A stretch of 57,198 nucleotides of DNA, from contig CAKOGP040002469.1 of NCBI GenBank assembly GCA_933822405.4, positions 1 through 57,198 of the forward strand, written 5' to 3'. Under the pieces are notes generated by a model, which ran no database searches, was not told where the DNA came from, and worked only from the letters and a program-made list of their open reading frames with translations. Made by a program: the position numbers and the translations under genes. The stretch comes from Cylindrotheca closterium (lineage: Eukaryota > Bacillariophyta > Bacillariophyceae > Bacillariales > Bacillariaceae). Positions 50,079-57,198 of this stretch are shown here, piece after piece; positions within the stretch are counted from its first letter, which is position 1, and the number at the start of each line of letters is the position of its first letter.

Positions 50079-50783
50079 TTCAATCTTTGAAATCGATTGT
50101 CTTTCCCTTCTTAGACTGCTAAATGACTTCTCGACGTGCACTTTGTTGTGTGAGGCCTTTTTGGTACTGTATCTCGAGGAATTGTGAAGAACAAGAAGCC
50201 GCTACAAAGCTCTTACGTCCCTCAATTCTTGTATCAAAATACTTGAAGATCGTTTTTCCATGTTATATGGTTTTATGGTCCTTGGTATCGCAAGGCCCGT
50301 CACATTTGCTTCTTTGGAGCACAAAGCAAGATCTATTTGTTGCGCAAAAGGATCGTCCTTATGTATATGGTCGCGATTGAACAAGCCCGAACATAGTCTA
50401 AAACACGTGTAACCGAAAGGAAATCCTGTCGAAGCAGAAGATGCGACGAATGAGAACGATAGATATGGAGGTCAAGACTTTTTCGTAGCAAAAAACAATT
50501 GTACCAAGGAGAGCTGGGCTCATCGTCTACGAGGGCTAGTGCTGGGGGCTAGTGCTGAGCCTAAACGATAAGCATCCACAAAGGAGGAATCGACATTACC
50601 AGCCGCAAGGACGAAAAAGGACCTAGGGCCGAGTGATGGTAGTGTGTGCTGTTGATCAAAATGGAAGTCTTGTTGCTTCATTGGGACTATCAAATTTACC
50701 CAAATGTATCATTGTAATTTTTTTGTCTCTATTTATCTTTCTATCCATAGTGTTTTTTAAGCGGGACGGCTACTGTGTGCTTC
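50079..50783. other. Intergenic between small-family copies 2 and 3
   Basis: Nothing recognisable; AT-rich, with no conserved frame. Confidence 0.4.
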
Positions 50784-51161
50784 TCATTTGCTGATGGATC
50801 GCTGGATTGGAGACAAAGGTTTTGGGCACTTTGGAGAGCCATTCGCCCACCGAGAGTCAAGTTCGTTGTTGAAACGAACACGGGGTTCCAGGCGAGATGG
50901 AAGACTGTGGCAGTCGGTGGAATCACTCGGTCGTTTCAAGCAGCTTGGTATGGCTGAGGATGTTGGCTTCTTATCAGACATCAGCATGTTCTTCTCGACG
51001 AGTGGGAACAAGCAGGAAGAATCACCAGGCCCAAATAGCTGGATGTCGTTATCATCAGTCGTCTCTTGGAGATCATCAGTTATAACCAGAGAGTTAGGGA
51101 TGAAGTTCGAAGTCGTTGCAGCTTCCACTGGAACGGTGTTGGTAGGTTTGTCAGTTTGCAT
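50784..51161 (-). CDS. Small 'RVxF-SRW-NGS' family protein, copy 3 (125 aa)
   Basis: ATG at 51161. The C-terminal half holds PSCLKRPSDSTD, SLPSRLEPRVRFN, DSRWANGS and SPIQRSISK, shared with copy 2 and, for the last part, with the gene at 43170. The N-terminal 65 residues are acidic (QETTDDNDIQLFG) and unique. It is the longest copy. RVRF fits the phosphatase-1 docking pattern better than the other copies. A plus-strand open frame covers the same bases but is not conserved, so the minus strand is preferred. Function unknown. Confidence 0.65.
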   Translation of the reverse strand: MQTDKPTNTVPVEAATTSNFIPNSLVITDDLQETTDDNDIQLFGPGDSSCLFPLVEKNMLMSDKKPTSSAIPSCLKRPSDSTDCHSLPSRLEPRVRFNNELDSRWANGSPKCPKPLSPIQRSISK

Positions 51162-51524
51162 GCTGTGTGATTGAGATTTGTGAGTTCGAAAGGAACAGAG
51201 TTTGATTGTTACAGAAAAGTGAAGAGCATCTCAAAAGTTTGACATTTATGTGACGGGGGTGTTCTTTCCCCTTCTCCACTCACGTTCGCTGTGAAACGTT
51301 GCTGCTTTGGGCTTGGAACTAAGTTAGTGCCAAGCTGATCACGGTTCCAAGTGAAGAAGTTTTGCAATATACTGTATAGTGGAATCACACTTTTACATAT
51401 CCATGTTGCTCAGCCGCCTCAGCTAACCTTGCAGAATGTAATCATAAATCACCGACAAACAAAACGACAATAGCTTTAACAAATAATCTATCCACTTCCT
51501 TCAGAGCGAGCTATATCCAAGCGT
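51162..51524. promoter_or_regulatory. Divergent region between small-family copy 3 and GS-like gene
   Basis: Lies between two head-to-head start codons; no coding frame or recognisable element beyond AT-rich sequence. Confidence 0.35.
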
Positions 51525-53058
51525 ATGATCACCAAGAACAACGAACACAACACCCACAAGACGTCCAAGATGAATCAGCAAGATTTGAGACGACTCGAGC
51601 AGGAATCAGCTTATGCCACGGCTTTGCTTCGCAGTTTGCAATTCAGTGGGGTCAAGTTTCTTCGATATTTCACTGTTGACCTATACAACAACGTTCGTTG
51701 CAAGGTCAAACCTGTCGATCAACTCCTCGTACAATCGAACATTTCTCTGGACCATCAATTGTCCGTCGCCGAAATATGCTATGGTGGCCTTCCCTATTCC
51801 GCGGATGCCATGACTCCAGGAACTGGCTTGGATGCCCGCAACGTCCTGAATATTCAACCAGATTTGAGCAGTTTTCGAAACCTTCCGTATGCTCCAAAGT
51901 CAGCATTGATCATGGGCAATCTAATGAATCAATACACAGGCGAGCCAAGTCCACTTTGTACGAGGAGTCTCCTGCAACGTGTGGTTCAAGACGCCAAGCA
52001 TACCCATAACATTGGATTTGTAAGTAAATTTTGTGTGAAAGCAATCAACTTGTCATGGCACACATCTGACCCATTCATTTATGCATACATACACACACCT
52101 TGTGGTTCAGGCGGTTGGCGTGGAGTTGGAATTCTGTCTAATGTCAAGCTTGACTGACTTTGCTGATCGATCTACCTTTGCCAATACAATATCCCTGAAC
52201 GAACAAGAAGACTTTTTGGTAGACTTGTACGATCAGCTGAAGCAACAATACATTGAGATCGAAACCATTCACTCCGAATCGGGACCTGGTCAACTGGAAG
52301 TTGTCTTGAAATATTCCAAAGATCCCGTCCAGTTGGCCGATAGTGTAATACTAGCCCAGGAAACCATTCGCGCCATGGCCAAGAAATATGCCTTTCGGGC
52401 AATCTTCCTTCCCAAGTACGACATGATGCAAGCGGGCAATGGAATGCACGTGCACATGTCCATTTTCGATTCCACCACTGGAGCACCAATATTGTCCAAT
52501 GATGGTGGGGCTGGCCTTTCCGCCAAGGGAGCTTCCTTTGTCGAAGGCCTCTTGCAGCATCTGCCTGCAATAATGGGATTGACCATGCCAACAGTCAATT
52601 CCTTTCGTCGGGTTGGACCTGGATGCTGGACAGGGAGTCAATTGGGTTGGGCCTTGGAAGACAAGGAATCTGGCGTCCGGGTGTGCTCCGATTTGGCAAC
52701 ACAAGAATGGAACCATGTCGAAGTTAAGTTTGTAGATGCCTCCTGTAATATTTATCTGGCATTGGCTGGTCTCTTGTCCTCTGGACTGGACGGGGTTGCG
52801 CAAGAGTGGACCTTGCGCCCCTCGTTGGATGAAAAAACGAATGCGGATGATAATTCCAGTTGTATTCCACCACGTCCATTGCCAGAGAATGTCATGGAAG
52901 CTCTACAAACACTCGAAAAGGATGACCACTTGATGAAACTCATGAGTCCCACCATGAGTCAAGCCTATCTTGTTGTCCGCAAGCATGATGCAGAAGCAAG
53001 CATTTCGAACGGAACCAGCTTGCAAGACGAAGTCCAGGCAGCATACCATCGATCGTAG
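51525..53058 (+). CDS. Glutamine synthetase type I-like ligase (480 aa, two exons)
   Basis: Exon 1 is 51525..52019 and exon 2 is 52111..53058, with a 91-bp GTAAGT...TTCAG intron. Splicing gives HNIGF-AVGVELEFCLM, restoring the glutamate-binding ELEF segment. An N-terminal beta-grasp-like domain (about residues 30-115) precedes the catalytic domain. Signature parts are GPGQLEV, GNGMHVHMSIFD (about 275, metal and substrate binding) and NSFRRVGPGCWTG (about 330), with EVKFVDASCNIYLALAGLLSSGLDG near the end. It ligates an amine to glutamate's gamma-carboxyl with ATP. The family includes true GSI and FluG/gamma-glutamylpolyamine-type enzymes; the divergent RRVGPG region favours the latter group, so the substrate is uncertain. 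No organelle presequence is obvious. A second in-frame Met is 15 codons in. Confidence 0.85.
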
Positions 53059-53319
53059 ATGATGCGTTTATTGAATCAACAGCAATACTGTAATAATTTA
53101 TAGATAGAATAAGATTAGAGAATACAAAGGACATACAGTCGACTGAAACTTAAATATCAAATGAGAAATATGAAACGGTCCTAAGGCATAGTCCTGAAAC
53201 AATCAACGCAACAATGATGCTACAAGTTGGAAATAGTATAATCCGAGTGCTCTTATTTCTAAAAGTTAGTAGTTATATTTCTCACACCCAGACAACAGAG
53301 TAATAAAATAAAAAGTGAA

Positions 53320-53849
53320 TTACATGCCCAACTTGCGTTCCATAGCCGCATGTGGATCTTCTTGAGACTTGGAGAAAATGGGTCGGTAATCTGGAAGGTT
53401 CAAAGTGTCTTCAAATCCCAGCTTCATGTCGTTTCCAGACAAAATTTCAAACATCATATTGCTCGAGGGAAGTCCAGCAACACCACGTCCTCCCATTTCC
53501 AATGCCATGCGTCTCTCAGTCGCAAGTTGCATGGCCATTCCAGCGCCGTAGATTCTTCGGACTTCTTCCTCTTCGGTGGTGCCAAAAAAGGTAGCCTTTT
53601 GGTAGGCTATGAAAAATAGAATTGAACGAGAAGGAAAAGATCAGAACACTAGCGAAAAAAGGGAGCACAGTCACGCACACACAAGACCATAGCTAGGTCC
53701 CACGATTCATTCAATTTACCTTGTTGACGCTGTAATTGGTCCACTGGATGGCGTTGTCTGGCAGTAGTTTGCAAGTTGTTGGAATTGACACCAGCAGACA
53801 TTACGTCGGCTGGCTTGTTCATTACGGGAATGCTGCTGTCGCTCATCAT
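53320..53849 (-). CDS. UMP1: Proteasome maturation factor UMP1/POMP (138 aa, two exons)
   Basis: Exon 1 is 53849..53720 and exon 2 is 53606..53320, with a 113-bp GTAAAT...CATAG intron. Splicing restores QRQQ-AYQKATFFGTTEEEEVRR. The C-terminal half has the family hallmarks: LPSSNMMFEILSGNDMKLGFEDTLN and a final PHAAMERKLGM, corresponding to the GND..GFED..N and EYKLGL parts of human POMP. Length agrees with POMP (141 aa). UMP1 binds half-proteasomes during 20S core assembly, helps beta-subunit processing and is degraded as the first substrate. Divergent from the MFS gene, 348 bp away. Confidence 0.93.
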
Positions 53850-54197
53850 CTTGAAATTACTGGTTTTTATGTATGTAGTTGGAAGTAGAATGGATCAAAG
53901 GTATTGCCACAAGGGATTTGGGTTTGTTGCTTATTTTGTTTGTCAAGTATCACACATTCGGATGGGTCAACAACAGAAGGGTGCCGACGACCAAAGAAGG
54001 CAGAAAGACACTACGTCTGTCCATTGGCTTTGGAGTTCCAACGAACATTCATTCGACCAAAGTGATCAAAAGCGAAACATCAAAAAATCCCAAAACCGCG
54101 GCAAGTAAAAAGATATCACACTTTTCTATACGAGTACATCCCATTCCAGTCATTATCATCACAATCTCCTATCTTTTGACTCATTGTTGATATCAAA
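53850..54197. promoter_or_regulatory. Divergent promoter region of UMP1 and MFS gene
   Basis: Head-to-head gene starts; no coding content. Plus-strand open frames here are unconserved. Confidence 0.4.
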
Positions 54198-55849
54198 ATG
54201 CTAAAACAATCCATGTTTGTCCTGGCCGTCATTGGTCTGATTGATTCCATCAGCTATATGGCGGTGTCTCCGTCTCTGATCTTCTACGTTTTGGAATTGG
54301 GAGGCACCAAGGAAGACTACGGTTTGATCATGTCCATTTTCAGTTTTGCCTCGTTTTGTGGGAAACCCGTGTTTGGAGCTTGGGTCGACAAGGGGGGTAA
54401 TAAGTTTCGGGTTCCATACTTGTCCAGTCTGGTGGTGTCAGTGATTGGTGCTCTCCTATATTTCTTGGCAGTGATGGTGACCGACCCCCAAATTGCTGTG
54501 GGCATGATTTTTGTGGGACGGTTTCTCAGTGGACTCGGTGCAGCCAATCAAGCATTGGGATATGCCTATTTGGCGTCGGTGGTTCCTCCGGAAATGCAGA
54601 CCCGGACTTCTACCCTGCTTTCCATGATGAGAATTGTGGGAATGACAGTGGGTCCAGGAGTCAACTACTTTTTGGATACGATCGATGGCCATGTTTTTGG
54701 AGTTCCACTGGATCCCTTGAATGCCGTGGGACTGTTGTTGGCGATTGGGAACTTTGTCACGGCACTCACGGTGTACTTTTTTCTGCCAGAACCACCAGAA
54801 AAGGAAGACAAGATCAAGCTACCTGAAGCCATCAATGCAGGATCTGATTCGGCTGATTTTTGGAAATCTTGCCTGTCAATAGGCATTTTACTTCCAACCT
54901 TTATTCTGTTTGTGGCCAATTCTGCCTTTCAACTGATTGAAACCGCATTGCCTCCGGCTGCCAGTCATGGACTGGGATGGGGTCCTGTGGAAACCTCTGG
55001 AGTTTTGGGCGCCACTTCCATTGTTATTTTTGGGGTCATGACGCTTGTCATGTATCTGTCGGCGAGAAAGGTTTCCGATACCAAATTAGTCGCTACGGGC
55101 AATTTGTTTTTCATGGTTGGTGGAGTACTTACGTACTGGATGTGGACCGATGCGGCTGTGGCATGGCAATACATTGTCCCAGTCATGATATCAGTTGCTG
55201 GCTTTCCCTTTATCGCATCTCCCAACAGATCCAACTTTACCAAGGCGGTCATGGACCAACCAGCCTTGGAGTCTAGTCAAGCAACCATGCAAGCCATTTT
55301 GTCAATGTTTTCCAGCGTGGCGGGATTCACGTAAGTTGCATGGCATGATATCAGTTCGCCCTTGGCTTGCCAAACTCACTTTGGTTTCCTATTTCACCAA
55401 CCAACCGCACCAACAGTACTCCTGGATTTGTCGCCGCCTATGTCATTCGATCACCCGAACAAGTATATGCTTCTGCTGACAATCGCGAGTTGACATCCCT
55501 GGCGCTTTATGCTCCAGTATTATGTGCCTTGAGTCTAGTAGGTTTGTCTTATGCAGCGTGGAAAAAGGGCGACGACAATGAAATGGCGGAGGATGAATAT
55601 GAGGGCACTGTTCCGGGAGAAGGTACTCCACTAGTGGTCAAGGGCAGCAGCATGGCTCGGAAAAAGTCCAGTGTAGCAGGACTGAATCAAGCCTTTGGGC
55701 GATCCAATGTGGTGGCCCGTCGTTCTTCGGTAGAAATCATGGGAATGCCGGCTGGTTTTGATACCCTAGACGAACAAGAAACGAGAAAGAATCAATTGGC
55801 CGACTTGGAAGAGTTCAAAATGTTGTTCGAAATCGATGACGATGAATAA
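54198..55849 (+). CDS. Major facilitator superfamily transporter, MFSD8-like (521 aa, two exons)
   Basis: Exon 1 is 54198..55330 and exon 2 is 55417..55849, with an 86-bp GTAAGT...CAACAG intron. Splicing gives GFT-TPGFVAAYV, continuing a helix. About twelve membrane helices are seen. The loop between helices 2 and 3 reads GKPVFGAWVDKGG, the MFS signature A region, and GRFLSGLGAANQALGYAYLASVVPPEMQTRTSTL resembles MFSD8/CLN7-type lysosomal or vacuolar carriers. After helix 12 there is a ~95-residue acidic, Ser-rich cytosolic tail (about 430-521). Substrate unknown. The start Met is immediately followed by helix 1. Confidence 0.85.
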
Positions 55850-56040
55850 AATACTGAACAACTCTTGTTAATCTGTTTAATTACTGTCAACCATCTGACT
55901 ACTGTAGGTACTGGCATTTCCAAGGCTTTGTGGAAGAGATAAGCTTCAGCTATTATAATATTGTGCGCCTATGTCAGTACCCCACAGGTCAGCTGTAATT
56001 CAGAAAAATGATTTTTTATTACAATAACGATTAGTCGACG

Positions 56041-57033
56041 ATGATGGCAAAGTCTGTAAACCTGCTACGAATATGGGTATTTATTGTCACCACTTTCTAC
56101 CTTCAGACTGTCAAGGTTCAAGGTTGGAGCACTGGGAATAAAATTAATGGAATCGTCTACCGAAATCAACGACAGGAGTACGCGATCATCCAAAGGAGCA
56201 TCAGCATCAACCATTGGAATCGAAGAGCTGCATTCTCATTATCATCACAAGCTAACGATAATGACAATAACACTGATTTGGAGATGAGCAATTTTCCAGA
56301 ACCGCTGGTCTGGTTGTGGTCGCCATCATCACACGGTGATGATGATTCAGCGATGACGTCGAAAGATGAGGAATGGAAACCAATCTCGGAGGTCTCGCTG
56401 CTACCCGCTGCCATTCGCACTTGGAATTGGTCCAAACATTTTGTACTCAAGTTGGGGTTGTGCCCCTGGGCCAAAGGCAGTTTGGATACTCCCAGCGCCA
56501 TGCAAATCTTTGTCGTGCCCAAAGAACAAGACATTCTGTATACTACTGGGACATACGCCAATGACATTTGTCTGGCCGTAGCCGACAAGTGCTTACAGTA
56601 TTGTCAAAAGTATCCCGAAAAGGAGTCGTCCATTATATTTCTTGTGGTATTTCAAGAAGAGGACGAAGATGCTGATTGTGTCCCTGAGGAAACCACTATG
56701 GACCGCATTGGTGGCTTTCACGACGCTTACGATCAATGGGAGCATTTTATCAATTTTTACGAATGGTTTACAGATTTGGAAGACGATTGGGATTTGGATG
56801 ATATTATTGTGGCACCATTTCATCCCAATTGGCAATTCGGTGGGGATGGACAAAGGTTGCTGGATTTTGAAAAGAAATCTCCGTATCCAACTGTTACCTT
56901 TGTGTCGGCGAAAGTAGTGGAACAAGCAGGAGAAGCAGCTACGGCGCAGATTGCACAAAAGAATGAGGAAACTTTGGAAGGAAAGACTCTGGACTCCCTT
57001 CAGGAGACATGGGATGATTCTTTCTCAATATAA
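56041..57033 (+). CDS. DUF1415 family protein with N-terminal signal (330 aa)
   Basis: Two Met codons start the frame (56041 and 56044), followed by a hydrophobic stretch (LLRIWVFIVTTFYL, signal-peptide-like), so an organellar or secretory location is likely. From about residue 125 it follows the DUF1415 pattern: a helix with LKLGLCPWAKGS, then YANDICLAVADKC, IIFLVVFQ, FYEWFTDLEDDW and APFHPNWQFGGDG...KKSPYPTVTFVSA. Bacterial members are ~180 aa and have no assigned reaction; the conserved Cys-Pro and His-Pro pairs suggest an active site. The C-terminal tail is acidic. No intron is needed. Confidence 0.8.
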   Translation: MMAKSVNLLRIWVFIVTTFYLQTVKVQGWSTGNKINGIVYRNQRQEYAIIQRSISINHWNRRAAFSLSSQANDNDNNTDLEMSNFPEPLVWLWSPSSHGDDDSAMTSKDEEWKPISEVSLLPAAIRTWNWSKHFVLKLGLCPWAKGSLDTPSAMQIFVVPKEQDILYTTGTYANDICLAVADKCLQYCQKYPEKESSIIFLVVFQEEDEDADCVPEETTMDRIGGFHDAYDQWEHFINFYEWFTDLEDDWDLDDIIVAPFHPNWQFGGDGQRLLDFEKKSPYPTVTFVSAKVVEQAGEAATAQIAQKNEETLEGKTLDSLQETWDDSFSI

Positions 57034-57037
57034 CCCT

Positions 57038-57184
57038 TCATATCATAGTAATGGGGGCAAAAAGCAAGAACATCATAGGCCATTTGCCTTCCCCCAAAAT
57101 TGGCTCGAACTTGACGATTCCAGCACAGTCGCCGTCTTTGAGCAGTTTGATGCAGGACGGGAGTATCAGAACGGTCTGCCAGTC
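57038..57184 (-). CDS. Possible last exon of a minus-strand gene (partial)
   Basis: A 49-codon frame ends with a stop at 57038-57040, five bases after the DUF1415 stop. It begins at a likely splice acceptor (CCGTAG) at the window edge. It would encode ...LLKDGDCAGIVKFEPILGEGKWP..., protein-like in composition, but too short to name. Splicing phase and the rest of the gene lie outside the window. Confidence 0.3.
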   Translation of the reverse strand, partial: DWQTVLILPSCIKLLKDGDCAGIVKFEPILGEGKWPMMFLLFAPITMI

Positions 57185-57198
57185 CTACGGAATGGACG

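Noticed and set aside
50788..51174. Plus-strand open frame of 128 codons
   Set aside because: It lies antisense to the small-family gene whose minus-strand reading is conserved in two other genes.

Overview
The window looks like nuclear DNA of a diatom, probably a pennate one. Three things suggest this: three heat-shock-factor (HSF) type genes in tandem, a plastid-targeted DUF2997 protein with the diatom-type signal peptide plus 'AFAP' motif, and short GT-AG introns (71-209 bp) in protein-coding genes. No bacterial operon structure, rRNA or convincing tRNA is visible. I could not run database searches, so the species is not assigned.

Layout. 0-4 kb: a two-block membrane protein and a tandem pair of unrecognised six-helix membrane proteins. 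5.6-11.1 kb: three HSF-type genes. The middle one carries a C-terminal multi-helix membrane domain; the other two appear to have lost it. 11-20 kb: housekeeping genes, namely a DnaJ co-chaperone without zinc fingers, a plastid DUF2997 protein, a large PH-like/C2/membrane protein and the RNA-binding protein LSM3. 20-29 kb: an accessory block with three copies of a 94-99 aa protein family, a Harbinger/PIF-type DNA transposon (about 2.07 kb, inverted termini, a two-exon transposase, and 31-bp tandem arrays at both ends), and two divergent thioredoxin-fold (phosducin/TXNDC9-like) paralogues. 29-38.5 kb: a glycosyltransferase-like type II membrane protein and two sulfotransferase-like paralogues flanking a large AAA_16 ATPase. 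40-43.5 kb: a secreted or membrane protein with internal repeats, a broken alpha-kinase gene and the first of three small 'SRW-NGS' proteins. 45-57 kb: a PDZ-repeat protein, an unrecognised 549 aa protein, two more 'SRW-NGS' proteins, a glutamine-synthetase-like enzyme, the proteasome assembly factor UMP1/POMP, an MFSD8-like transporter, a DUF1415 protein and possibly the last exon of a further gene.

Many gene models here need splicing. I placed introns by reading GT-AG sites that restore family-conserved sequence (HSFs, DnaJ, LSM3, transposase, one six-helix protein, one sulfotransferase, GS-like, UMP1, MFS). Several starts were moved to the first real ATG. The dominant theme is recent local duplication followed by divergence: seven families have two or three copies within the window, some copies are decaying, and in two paralogue pairs only one copy has an intron. 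The most interesting candidates are the HSF fused to a membrane domain, with an altered recognition helix shared by all three HSFs; the two small undescribed protein families; and the Harbinger element with same-orientation 31-bp subterminal arrays.
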